Assembly (NCBI RefSeq): GCF_029910095.1 | Contig: NZ_CP094526.1 | Span: 8,012,501-8,076,500, forward strand | DNA length: 64,000 nt | Direction: 5' to 3' | Source: Bradyrhizobium sp. ISRA464 | GTDB lineage: Bacteria; Pseudomonadota; Alphaproteobacteria; Rhizobiales; Xanthobacteraceae | Shown: positions 30,517 through 38,785 of the stretch, piece by piece | Layout of the letters: the number at the start of each line of letters is the position of its first letter | Position numbering within the stretch: position 1 is the stretch's first letter | Translations under genes and position numbers: made by a program | Notes under the pieces: model-generated | Told to the model about the DNA's origin: nothing | Database searches by the model: none | What the model saw: only the letters and a program-made list of their open reading frames with translations

Positions 30517-30619
30517 GTCATTCCGGGATGGTGCATCAGCACCAGATCCGGAATCTCGAGATTCCCCGATGCGCAATTGCACATCTGAGGCTCGATGCTT
30601 CGCATCGCCCCGGAATGAC
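30517..30619. repeat. palindromic intergenic repeat (GTCATTCCGGG type)
   Basis: Outer arms GTCATTCCGGGATG (30517-30530) and CGCCCCGGAATGAC (30606-30619), with the inner inverted pair GATGCTTCGCATC. It lies between ydcF and plsC in the same transcript direction, so it may weaken read-through. Confidence 0.8.
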
Positions 30620-30630
30620 GATGGCTGACA

Positions 30631-31341
30631 TCAATTCGCCTGCGCGGTGGTGGGGCGGCGGGGCGCGGCGACCGGCTCGCCGAGATCCGAGGTCAGGTCG
30701 AGGCCGATGTCGGCCAGCCGCACCCGCAGCTCCGCGGCGACGTATTTGGCGTATTCCGATAGCAAGAGACGGAACGTCGCGCCACTGGTCCACCAGGGTT
30801 CGTCGCGCCATTTGTCGCCGACCACGGCGAACGGGATCAGCGTGACATCAGGCATCGCATGCGACAATTCCACGATGGCGCGCGGCATGTGGTAGTTGGA
30901 GGTCACCACGATCAGCGACTTGAAGCCGCGCTCGCGCACCCAGCGGCGCGTCTCCGCCGCATTGCTGCGGGTGTTCACCGCGGAGCGGTCGAGATCGACG
31001 CAGCAGCTCATCAGCCCCTGGCTGTCCGGCACCGAGCGCGAGATGTCGCTCGCGGCATTGGTCGGATGCACGCCCGAGATCAACAGCCGCTTGCCATAGC
31101 CCGCGGCCAGCAGCTCCATCGCGTCCGACACCCGCGACGAGCCGCCGGTCAGCACCACGATGCCGTCGGCGTCGTGCGGCGGATCGGTCTCGACGCCGCG
31201 CAGTTGCGAGAGAAAGCCGACGAAGCCCAGGGCCGCGGCGACGAACGCCAGCGCCAGCGACGCGACGACGGCCGCGCGCAGCCGGCCCCGCGGGCGCACG
31301 GCACGGCTATCGAGCGACGTATCGTCGGTCTGCGAACTCAT
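30631..31341 (-). CDS. YdcF/SanA-like DUF218 family protein
   Basis: 236 residues. One N-terminal transmembrane helix (AAVVASLALAFVAAALGFVG) and a DUF218 domain: ADGIVVLTGGSSRVSDAMEL, GVHPTNAASDI, then NAAETRRWVRERGFKSLIVV and SNYHMPRA. DUF218 proteins are envelope-linked and of uncertain biochemistry (vancomycin sensitivity, envelope integrity). It follows ftsX by 157 bp in the same direction; the gap holds a palindromic repeat. Confidence 0.87.
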   Translation of the reverse strand: MSSQTDDTSLDSRAVRPRGRLRAAVVASLALAFVAAALGFVGFLSQLRGVETDPPHDADGIVVLTGGSSRVSDAMELLAAGYGKRLLISGVHPTNAASDISRSVPDSQGLMSCCVDLDRSAVNTRSNAAETRRWVRERGFKSLIVVTSNYHMPRAIVELSHAMPDVTLIPFAVVGDKWRDEPWWTSGATFRLLLSEYAKYVAAELRVRLADIGLDLTSDLGEPVAAPRRPTTAQAN

Positions 31342-31372
31342 GTGATGCGATTTTCCTTCCCCCAGGGATTTT

Positions 31373-31433
31373 AGAGCATGATCCGGAAAAGTGGAAACCG
31401 GTTTCCCGCGACAAAAGCGAAGCAGGTGCGCGG
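31373..31433. repeat. intergenic repeat with GCATGATCCGGAAAAGTGG core
   Basis: AGCATGATCCGGAAAAGTGG followed by AAACCGGTTTCCCGCG. Related text occurs at 16,320-16,355 (GAACCGGTATCCACTTCGCT) ahead of hisC and at 48,380-48,412 (GGGAAACCGGTTCCCGC). The shared ACCGGTT core marks another repeat family of this genome. Confidence 0.65.
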
Positions 31434-31498
31434 GAGATCACACGCGATGAGCGCGCGCAGATCACGAAGCCGGCATCATGATCGTGATCGCGCAACCG

Positions 31499-32467
31499 TC
31501 AGTCGATATCGTCGAGGGTTGCAAACAGTGTGCGTCGTGACGCCCACGCGGTGATCGCCGCGATCAGCACCGCCTGCGCCGCCAGCGCCAAATAGCCGGA
31601 CGGACGCAGGGAAAAGGTGCCGAGCAGGGCCGCGAACTGGTCGCCGACCGGCGTGCCGGAAAACCAGTTGGCGATCGATTCGGAGAACCCGAACGCCAGC
31701 ATCGCCGCGCCGCCGCCGATCAGCCCGCCTTCGAGACCGAGCCGGAGAAAATGCCGCAGGAAGCGGTTGGCGATGTAGCTGTCGCCGGCGCCGACGAAAT
31801 GCAGCACCTCGACGATCGGGCGGTTGGCGGCCATCGCACCGCGAGTCGCGAACGACACCGAGATGATGGTGGCGATGATCACGAGAATGAGGATGCCGAC
31901 GCCGGCAAACACCGTGGCGCCGGTCATCGAGCGCATGCGCTCGATCCAGGCGCGGTGATCGTCGACGCTGGCGGTCGGTGCGGCCTGCGTCACCCGCGTG
32001 CGCAGCGCGGCGAGATCGAGCGTCGAGCCCGGCTGCACCCGCGCCACGATGACGCGCGGTACCGGCAATTCGTCGATCGAGAGCCCGCTGCCGAGCCATG
32101 GCTCGAGCAGCTTGGCCGATTCCTCCTTGGTGAACGGGCGGACGTCGAGAATGCCCGGCTGCGCCCGCATCGCGTCTGCCGTCGCCTGCGCATCGCGGTC
32201 GAGGTCGCGGCCGCTCGCGGGCCGAACCTGGATGGTGATCTCGCTTGCGACCTCCGACTGCCATTCGGCCGCCGATGCGCTGACCAGCAGCACGGCGCCG
32301 GTCGTGATCGAGGCAAGGAAGGTCATGATCGCGACCACCGCGACCAGCGCGCGACCGGCGATCGAGGCGCGCGGCACGATCGGCGACATGTTGCGCGCCG
32401 TCGCCGGGACCTGCGGGCGCTCGCGCCCGAGATCCACCAGCGACACCTGCTCCTCGCTCCTATTCAT
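31499..32467 (-). CDS. ftsX: cell division ABC transporter permease FtsX
   Basis: 322 residues. The inner-membrane partner of FtsE that controls peptidoglycan hydrolases at the septum. TM1 is AIMTFLASITTGAVLLVSAS, a periplasmic domain spans about 65-170, and three C-terminal segments follow (VFAGVGILILVIIATIISVS and others). Its start overlaps the ftsE stop by eight bases, so the pair is coupled. Confidence 0.93.
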   Translation of the reverse strand: MNRSEEQVSLVDLGRERPQVPATARNMSPIVPRASIAGRALVAVVAIMTFLASITTGAVLLVSASAAEWQSEVASEITIQVRPASGRDLDRDAQATADAMRAQPGILDVRPFTKEESAKLLEPWLGSGLSIDELPVPRVIVARVQPGSTLDLAALRTRVTQAAPTASVDDHRAWIERMRSMTGATVFAGVGILILVIIATIISVSFATRGAMAANRPIVEVLHFVGAGDSYIANRFLRHFLRLGLEGGLIGGGAAMLAFGFSESIANWFSGTPVGDQFAALLGTFSLRPSGYLALAAQAVLIAAITAWASRRTLFATLDDID

Positions 32468-33119
32468 AGATGTGCAACCGTCCCTGGTGCAGCACCAGCC
32501 GCCGCGCCTCGTACTGATCCATCAGCGTGATGTCGTGGGTTGCAATGATGACGGCGGTGCCGGATTTGTTGAGCTCGATGAACAGCCGCAACAGGCGGCG
32601 CCCGAGCGTCGGGTCGACGCTGCCGGTCGGCTCGTCCGCCAGCAGCAGTTGCGGCCGCGAGATCACCGCGCGCGCGATCGCGGCGCGCTGCTTCTCGCCG
32701 CCCGACAGGATCGGCGGCAGCGCATCCATGCGCTCGCCAAGGCCGACCCATTTCAGGAGGTCGATCACCTCGCGCCGATAGCTCGATTCCTCCCGCCCCA
32801 TCACGCGGAACGGCAGCGCCACGTTCTCGTAGGTCGTCATGTGGTCGAGCAGGCGGAAGTCCTGCAGCACGATGCCGATGCGCTTGCGCAGATCTGCGAC
32901 CTGGTCCTTGCTGAGCAGGGAGACGTCGTGGCCGAACAGGTTGACCAGCCCGCGCGTCGGCCGCAGCGACAGGAACAACAGCCGCAGCAGCGAGGTCTTG
33001 CCCGCGCCCGACGGTCCGGTGAGGAACTGGAACGAGTGTGCCGGGATCACGAAGGAGAGGTCGCGCAAGATCTCCGGGCCGAGCCCGTACCGCAAACCGA
33101 CATGTTCGAACCGAACCAA
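32460..33119 (-). CDS. ftsE: cell division ATP-binding protein FtsE
   Basis: 219 residues, ABC ATPase. Walker A GPSGAGKTS (35-43), Q-loop VLQDFRLLDHMT, signature LSGGEKQR, Walker B LLLADEPTGSVD and H-loop THD. The TTG start has GGAG seven bases upstream. It heads the ftsE-ftsX-ydcF-plsC run and is divergent from the zinc-ribbon gene. The 170-bp divergent gap should hold both promoters; I could not assign boxes. Confidence 0.95.
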   Translation of the reverse strand: MVRFEHVGLRYGLGPEILRDLSFVIPAHSFQFLTGPSGAGKTSLLRLLFLSLRPTRGLVNLFGHDVSLLSKDQVADLRKRIGIVLQDFRLLDHMTTYENVALPFRVMGREESSYRREVIDLLKWVGLGERMDALPPILSGGEKQRAAIARAVISRPQLLLADEPTGSVDPTLGRRLLRLFIELNKSGTAVIIATHDITLMDQYEARRLVLHQGRLHIYE

Positions 33120-33289
33120 GCGCTAGCTCCGTTCGAGATGGGCGACAGCCCAAAACCCTGCACAACAGGCTCGCCGGCCGGCGAACCGGCGGCGAACCGC
33201 CCAGCAGCCTTGTGCGTCGGTTATGGTTTCCGATTCGTTAACGGTCGCTAGGTAGCATCCGGGCAGAGACACGGTGGAGATTCGGCTCC

Positions 33290-34168
33290 ATGCACATCGT
33301 TTGCCCGCATTGTACAACATCTTACGCCATCAAGCTGGACACCCTGGGCGGCTCCGGGCGCACCGTCCGCTGTTCCCGCTGCAAGGAGGTTTGGCTGGCG
33401 CGGCCGGAGGATGCGATCGGAGCTGCGGTTCCGACCATGGCGGCAGCGACCCCTTATGCCGGCTCCGCCGCCGAATGGGAGGCTATGGCCCGGGAGGAAG
33501 ACCCGGAAGAGACCCCCGTGGTCGACAGCCCCTCGATCTCGGCCGACTGGCCCGCCGAGGGCGAAAATGCCGAACCAGACTGGCCGGCAGTGGCCAAGGA
33601 AGATGCCGAGGCGCATGCCGACACTCATGGCGCCGACGGAACCAAACGCCGCTTCCGCCTGCCAAGCCTGTTCCGTCCGGGCCAGTTCCGCCTGCCCGCG
33701 CTGCCCCGGATTCCCTTCATGCCCGTGATCGGCGCCCTGCCGACCACCTGCGCGGCGATGGCCGCGCTGCTCGTCGCGCTGCTGGTTTGGCGCAACGACG
33801 TGGTGCGCCTGCTGCCGCAGACCGCGCTGTTCTACAAGATGGTCAGGCTCGATGTGAATTTGCGCGGCCTCGCGTTCCAGGACATCAAGGTCACCAACGA
33901 GACCGTCGACGGCAAGCCGGTGCTGGTGATCGAGGGCATGATCGTCGGGCAGACCCGCAAGCCGGTCGAGCTGCCGCGGCTGCGCTTTTCGGTCCGCGAC
34001 GCAAATGGCAGCGAGGTCTACGCCTGGAACGCGGTGCTGGAACAATCGGTGCTCAAACCCGGCGAGCGCGCCTTCTTCAAGTCGCGTCTCGCCTCGCCGC
34101 CGTCCGAAGGACGCAATATCGACGTACGTTTCTTCAACAAGCGGGATCTGGTCGGCGGCCGCGCCTGA
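33290..34168 (+). CDS. MJ0042-type zinc-ribbon, DUF3426-like membrane protein
   Basis: 292 residues. An N-terminal zinc ribbon with two Cys pairs (CPHC at 5-8, CSRC near 28-31) is followed by an acidic linker and one transmembrane segment (AMAALLVALLVW, near 155-167). A C-terminal domain follows with KVTNETVDGKPVLVIEGMIV and LKPGERAFFKSRL, as in DUF3426. The family is common beside ftsEX in Rhizobiales; its role is unknown. A CpdR-like receiver follows by 37 bp. Confidence 0.85.
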   Translation: MHIVCPHCTTSYAIKLDTLGGSGRTVRCSRCKEVWLARPEDAIGAAVPTMAAATPYAGSAAEWEAMAREEDPEETPVVDSPSISADWPAEGENAEPDWPAVAKEDAEAHADTHGADGTKRRFRLPSLFRPGQFRLPALPRIPFMPVIGALPTTCAAMAALLVALLVWRNDVVRLLPQTALFYKMVRLDVNLRGLAFQDIKVTNETVDGKPVLVIEGMIVGQTRKPVELPRLRFSVRDANGSEVYAWNAVLEQSVLKPGERAFFKSRLASPPSEGRNIDVRFFNKRDLVGGRA

Positions 34169-34205
34169 GGCCGTCGGAACTAGCTCCGCCAACCGATTGA
34201 TCGTC

Positions 34206-34583
34206 ATGCCGCGTGTCCTGATTGCCGACGATGAAGACTCCATGCGCTCGCTGGTGGCGCGCGCGATCGCCATGGACGGCCACGAGACCGTGACCGCGCA
34301 GGACGGCGCCGAGGCGCTCGATATCCTCACCCGCGACCAGGGCGCCTTCGACCTGCTGCTCACCGACATCCAGATGCCGGTGATGGACGGCATCGCGCTG
34401 GCGCTCACCACGGCGCGCGACTTTCCCGATCTGAAGATCCTGCTGATGACCGGCTTTGCCCATCAGCGCGAGCGCGCCTCCGGCCTCAACGCGATCGTGC
34501 ACGACGTGGTGACGAAGCCGTTCTCGGTGGCCGATATCCGCACCGCGGTGGCGGACGCACTGGCGGCGCGGAAGGCCTGCTAG
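34206..34583 (+). CDS. cpdR: single-domain response regulator, CpdR-like
   Basis: 125 residues, only a receiver domain. The acidic pair is ADDED at 7-11, the phospho-acceptor D54 is in LLLTDIQMPVMDG, and the switch residues lie in LLMTGFAHQRERA and VTKPFSV. In Alphaproteobacteria this form matches CpdR, the ClpXP adaptor that, when unphosphorylated, directs degradation of cell-cycle proteins. Placement next to ftsEX suits a cell-cycle role. The ATG is chosen by family; the ribosome-binding site is weak. Confidence 0.78.
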   Translation: MPRVLIADDEDSMRSLVARAIAMDGHETVTAQDGAEALDILTRDQGAFDLLLTDIQMPVMDGIALALTTARDFPDLKILLMTGFAHQRERASGLNAIVHDVVTKPFSVADIRTAVADALAARKAC

Positions 34584-34856
34584 GGCGCGCATTCATAAAG
34601 CCGCGATCTCTGCTTAACCTCAACAGCGGCGCAGAAGCAGACGTTGCACGAGGTCCGAGATGGGCAGAAGCGGACATTCCGGGGAGCAGCCGGGCCTGCG
34701 CCCCGCTGATCCTGTGAGCAATGCCACTTCGGTTTGATGCGTGGCGTCAATCGATGGTCAGCGGCGTCAGGTTAGGCCATCCGGCTCCTCAACCACGATT
34801 GCGTCGTTTCGTGCGAGTGACATAATCTCGCTGTCAGGCCTTGCGGACAGGTAACG
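34584..34856. other. intergenic region without a gene
   Basis: 273 bp between convergent genes. GCAGAAGCGGACATTCC-like text and short inverted bases are visible, but there is no tRNA, no stable terminator and no ORF with a start signal. Confidence 0.6.
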
Positions 34857-36644
34857 TCACTCTGGGAGCCCTGCCTTTTCCAGACCTTCATAGACTCGCT
34901 CGCGCTGCAGTAAGAAAACGGGGTTGTCGCTTTGGACCTCGGCGCGGCACTTACCGATGCGGAAAATGGGAGCCAGCCGCCTCCCCACTTTGCAGGCCTG
35001 CGCTGCTTCCGCTTCGCGGCCCTGAAGCGCCAGACTCGCCGCTAGATAGAAGTAGGGAATCTCGTGATTTGGAGCGATCTCGACCGCCTTCTGTAAGCGG
35101 TCCACAGCTTTGTCAAGCCTGCCGAGGTGGAGATCCGCCAAGCCAAGAATGGCGTACCAATTTCCGAGCATTGGATCGCGCGGGCTGAGCCGCATCGCGT
35201 TGCTCAAATGGCCCTCGGCCTCCTCTGCACAGCCAAGAAAAATCTTAATCCACCCCGCCCTCATATGAACATATGGCAAAGCGCGATCCAAGCTCAACGC
35301 AATCTCAATCTCGCGGAAAGCTCGTTCTGGTGCTCGCAAAGCGATCAATACGGCAGCGCGACAAAAATGCATCCGGGCATCGAGTGGTGTCAGTTCCGAC
35401 GCTTTGCACATTGCAGCCTCACCCAAACGAACTTGATCGTCACGCGCAGGGGACATGTAGGAGTTGACTTCCCACATGTGGCTTTCGACCAAACCCATCA
35501 GCGCATCGACATTCGTGTGGTCGACGCGGAGCGCCTCCTCAAACATGCCGCGTGCTTCGCGTGCTCCGGCGACTGACACCTTCTGAAAGAAAACTGTCCA
35601 ACCGCGCAGGGCGAGGTCAACCGAATCAAGTTCCCTTGGCGTCTCACGCTTGAGACGCTGCGTCTCTGCTTTCACCAACTGAATATCCATGGCCCGCGCG
35701 AGCCTGGCTGTGATCTCGTCTTGCATGTCGAAGAGGTCCGCCCGCGGCTTGTCGAATCGTTCGGCCCAGAAGTGTGCGCCCGATTCTGCGTCGATTAGCT
35801 GCGCGTTCACGCGCAGGCGATCGGTGCTGCTCTGGATGCTGCCTTCCAGCACGTAGCGAACGCCGAGCTCGCGGCCGATTTGGCGAGCATCCACGGCTTT
35901 CCCCTTGTATGCGAAAGCCGTCTTGCACGAGATGACGAAATAATCAGGCAGGCGCGATAGGTCTGTAGTCAGATTATCTGTGATTGCGTCAACGAAGTCG
36001 TCCTGCTGGACGTCGCCGCCAAGGTTCGCGAAGGGCAGCACCACGATCGACAAGCGCGGCCGATCAGGTTGGCTCAGTGCCTCGGTCGATAGTGCGGATG
36101 CAAGTGGGTCAACATCGCGGACGTTCAATCTGTAAGCTCGCACGGGCTGAGAAATATTCTTCAGCCGTTGCTCGCCTGCGTCCTCGAAGGTGATGTCGAC
36201 CCGCCCTTGTGCGTATTCCTGAACGCGAGCTGAAACGCAGATGCCGCCGGGCTCGGCGATGCCTTCCAAACGAACCGCGACGTTCACTCCATCTCCGAAA
36301 ATGTCGCCCCCATCGATGATGACGTCGCCTACATTGATGCCGATACGGAACTCCATCCTCTTGTCCCGCGGTATCCCGGCATTGCGCTCGGCCATGCCAC
36401 GCTGGACATCGAGGGCGCAACGCACAGCAGCCACCACGCTGTTGAACTCAGCCAACATTCCGTCGCCTGTGTTCTTGACAACGTGTCCGCGGTGTTCGCT
36501 GATCTTGGGCTCGACCAGGAGACGCAGATGCTCCTTCAGCCGGACGTGCGTTCCCTCCTCGTCCATGCTGGTCAGCCGGCTGTAGCCGGCAACGTCGGCG
36601 GCGAGGATGGCAGTGAGCCGTCGTTCTACGCGCTCCATGGCCAT
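34857..36644 (-). CDS. class III adenylate/guanylate cyclase with TPR domain
   Basis: 595 residues. An N-terminal class III cyclase domain (8-175) has the metal Asp residues in ILAADVAGYS and KNTGDGMLAEF, plus GDGVNVAVRLEGIAEPGG. A TolB/FlgO-like segment (about 195-325, RLSIVVLPFANLGGDVQQDD and GVRYVLEGSIQ) is followed by TPR-like helices (about 340-590). It has no membrane segment. This three-part form is expanded in Bradyrhizobium and makes cAMP in response to unknown cues. Codon use is somewhat less GC-rich than its neighbours. Confidence 0.9.
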   Translation of the reverse strand: MAMERVERRLTAILAADVAGYSRLTSMDEEGTHVRLKEHLRLLVEPKISEHRGHVVKNTGDGMLAEFNSVVAAVRCALDVQRGMAERNAGIPRDKRMEFRIGINVGDVIIDGGDIFGDGVNVAVRLEGIAEPGGICVSARVQEYAQGRVDITFEDAGEQRLKNISQPVRAYRLNVRDVDPLASALSTEALSQPDRPRLSIVVLPFANLGGDVQQDDFVDAITDNLTTDLSRLPDYFVISCKTAFAYKGKAVDARQIGRELGVRYVLEGSIQSSTDRLRVNAQLIDAESGAHFWAERFDKPRADLFDMQDEITARLARAMDIQLVKAETQRLKRETPRELDSVDLALRGWTVFFQKVSVAGAREARGMFEEALRVDHTNVDALMGLVESHMWEVNSYMSPARDDQVRLGEAAMCKASELTPLDARMHFCRAAVLIALRAPERAFREIEIALSLDRALPYVHMRAGWIKIFLGCAEEAEGHLSNAMRLSPRDPMLGNWYAILGLADLHLGRLDKAVDRLQKAVEIAPNHEIPYFYLAASLALQGREAEAAQACKVGRRLAPIFRIGKCRAEVQSDNPVFLLQRERVYEGLEKAGLPE

Positions 36645-36975
36645 GCCTGCCTATCTCAGGGATGAGAGGGCAGCTTACTCGCCTTCCAGAGCGCGCGCCA
36701 GCAGCCAACATTGAAGCAAGGCCTGACGGTACGGGAGCACGGTCGGCCTCACGGGGCATAACCCGGCGACTCTGACACCGAAGCAAACTGAGCGATGGGG
36801 TGACAAGGTCACGCCTGCGGCGAGGAGTACCTACGAAACGGGGACAAAGATCGCGCCGACCGAGTAGCTGAAACGCAGGCGCGATCCAATCCCTGATCGA
36901 AGGCGCGGCCGTGGCTTCCGCAGGCATGACCGCAAGCGCGATGGCGGCCGGGCGCTCCGGTGCCAAGTCTCTTAA
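36645..36975. other. intergenic region upstream of the IS110-family element
   Basis: About 330 bp between the cyclase start and the element's left inverted repeat. It should hold the cyclase promoter. Open frames here look like noise and no stable structure stands out. Confidence 0.5.
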
Positions 36976-37050
36976 TGGAATGGTCCGGCCGTGCTCCGGC
37001 CCCGCCAGTGCGAGAAGCTGGCAAGGGGCGCTCAGGTCAAGGAGCACGCC

Positions 37051-38106
37051 ATGTCTCGGAACCTCAACACAGCGGTCGCCGTGATCGGCATCGATATCGG
37101 CAAGAACTCGTTCCACCTCGTAGGTCATGATCACCGCGGTGCCATCGTGCTGCGGCAGAAGTGGTCACGCAGCCAGGTGGAAAGACGGCTCGCCAACTTC
37201 CCGCCCTGCTTGATCGGGATGGAGGCTTGCGTCGGCGCGCATCACCTCAGTCGCAAGCTCCAAATGCTCGGCCACGACGCTCGCTTGATGCCGGCGAAAG
37301 ACGTGCGCCCGTATTCGAAAGGACAGAAGAATGACTTCCGAGATGCGGAAGCCATCGCCGAGGCTGTCCAACGCCCGACCATGAAATTCGTCGCAACCAA
37401 GACAGCCGATCAGCTCGACCTTCAGGCGCTGCACCGCGTCCGCGATCGATTGGTCAGTCAGCGTACCGGCGTCATCAATCAGATCCGTGCGTTTCTGCTG
37501 GAGCGGGGCATCGCCGTACGCCAAGGCCTGCATTCCCTGCGATCCGAGTTGCCGGGTATCCTCGCGACGCGCACCGATGTGCTCTCGCCTCGCATGTTAC
37601 GCATCATCGAGGATCTGGCGGGCGACTGGCGCCGGCTGGATGCGCGTATCGAGGGGCTGTCTAGCGAGATCGAAACGCTGGCTCGTCAAGATAAGGCTTG
37701 CGAGCGACTGATGACAGTGCCCGGCATTGGACCGCTTATCTCGAGTGCAATGGTCGCCGCGATTGGCAGTGGAGACGTGTTCTCGAAAGGCCGCGACTTC
37801 GGCGCCTGGCTTGGACTGGTGCCGAAGCAGATATCGACCGGCGACCGCACGATCCTGGGCAAGATATCAAGGCGCGGCAATCGCTACCTACGCGCGCTGT
37901 TCGTCCAAGCCGCATGGGTGGTGCTGGTCAGGGTGAAGTGCTGGGAGCGCTACGGCCTCAAATCTTGGATCGAAGCTGCCAAGAAGCGATTGCATCACAA
38001 CGTGCTGGCGATTGCGCTCGCCAACAAGCTCGCCCGGATCGCCTGGGCGGTTCTCAACAAAGGACGTGCCTTCGAGTGCGTCAAGGCTGAGGAGACGGCG
38101 TCCTGA
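37051..38106 (+). CDS. IS110 family (IS1111) transposase
   Basis: 351 residues, complete. The N-terminal RuvC-like DEDD domain is visible (VIGIDIGKNSFHLVGHDHRG, MEACVGAHHLSRKL, KNDFRDAEAIAEA). The C-terminal transposase_20 domain has the serine region (MTVPGIGPLISSAMVAAIG) and LGLVPKQISTGDRTILGKIS. The ATG at 37051 has AAGGAG six bases upstream, better than the frame's first start. In this family the enzyme recombines DNA guided by an RNA made from the element's own non-coding end. Confidence 0.95.
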   Translation: MSRNLNTAVAVIGIDIGKNSFHLVGHDHRGAIVLRQKWSRSQVERRLANFPPCLIGMEACVGAHHLSRKLQMLGHDARLMPAKDVRPYSKGQKNDFRDAEAIAEAVQRPTMKFVATKTADQLDLQALHRVRDRLVSQRTGVINQIRAFLLERGIAVRQGLHSLRSELPGILATRTDVLSPRMLRIIEDLAGDWRRLDARIEGLSSEIETLARQDKACERLMTVPGIGPLISSAMVAAIGSGDVFSKGRDFGAWLGLVPKQISTGDRTILGKISRRGNRYLRALFVQAAWVVLVRVKCWERYGLKSWIEAAKKRLHHNVLAIALANKLARIAWAVLNKGRAFECVKAEETAS

Positions 38107-38541
38107 CCTGGCCGATCCTCGCGCCGTGCTCGGGGCCGTCAAGGCGCAGCCTGGCAGCGTAGAGCAAGACGTCAGGACAGCACGACGGCCGGCCTTGACG
38201 GCCCCTTGCGCGCGGCGCGTCTGCGCGCGCAGGCCGGGACGAAGGAACGACCGCCAGGCACGAACAAAGGAACAGCGCGAAGTGAGGAGCTATCGAGATG
38301 ATGTAACCAACATCCCTTACCCGCCGAGGTCTGCGAGAGGATGCGACGACGATGGAAGATCGGTCTTCCCGGCGCATGCGAACACTGGTGACCCGAATGG
38401 CCCGTTCGAGGCCTGTCCGCTAATCAGCTCGAATGCGTGCTGATATCCATGATGGCCCGGAGCACAGCACGCTCCAATCAGAGGCCGGATACATTGATGC
38501 AAGACCGCATCTGACAGGTTGCCGAAACCTCTTGCAACGCG
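38107..38541. ncRNA. candidate bridge/seeker RNA region of the IS1111 element
   Basis: The non-coding right end between the transposase stop and the right inverted repeat. It opens with a strong long-range stem: GGGGCCGTCAAGGC (38132-38145) and GCCTTGACGGCCCC (38192-38205), perfect over 14 bp around a 46-nt loop. A GCGCGC-rich hairpin follows near 38206-38232. In IS1111 elements the guide RNA is made from this end. The exact RNA ends and guide loops are not resolved here. Confidence 0.45.
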
Positions 38542-38654
38542 CGGCCGGACCATACATTGGGTCAGAACCTGCAGTGGCATGATTGACGAAGAGGCTTCTG
38601 CTTAGCCCACGGAAGCCGACGTCTGCCGCTTCGCGACTACACTGGTCGCTCTCG

Positions 38655-38770
38655 CACACATTCCTCGTCATGTCTCGCGAAGGCGGGGCATCCAGTACGC
38701 GGCCTCTCGATTCAAATTCTCGCGTCTCTGGAATACTGGGTCGCCCGGTCAAGCCGGGCGATGACGGCAG
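38655..38770. repeat. palindromic intergenic repeat
   Basis: CGTCATGTCTCGCGAAGGCG and, at the other end, TCGCCCGG-TCAAG-CCGGGCGATGACG (near 38741-38767). The second hairpin has an 8-bp perfect stem and sits just past the stop of the leftward TIGR02302 gene, so it may end that transcript. The stretch 38560-38655 holds no gene that I can see. Confidence 0.7.
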
Positions 38771-38785
38771 AGCGTGTGGCTGCCC

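Larger units (their letters stand above)
36976..38557 (+). mobile_element. IS1111-type insertion sequence (IS110 family)
   Basis: One DEDD transposase gene with a short left end and a long (about 435 nt) right non-coding end. A 12-bp perfect inverted repeat, ATGGTCCGGCCG at 36980-36991 and its complement at 38542-38553, marks both sides. Subterminal inverted repeats and a long 3' non-coding end are features of the IS1111 subgroup, whereas classical IS110 lacks inverted repeats. Exact ends are a few bases beyond the repeats and cannot be fixed without an empty site. Confidence 0.8.

Noticed and set aside
34584..34856. tRNA or small RNA between the CpdR-like and cyclase genes
   Set aside because: No cloverleaf or CCA, and no stable long stem.
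36448..37134. A 228-residue frame between the cyclase and the IS110-type gene
   Set aside because: It crosses the cyclase 5' end and the element's left repeat and has no family likeness.
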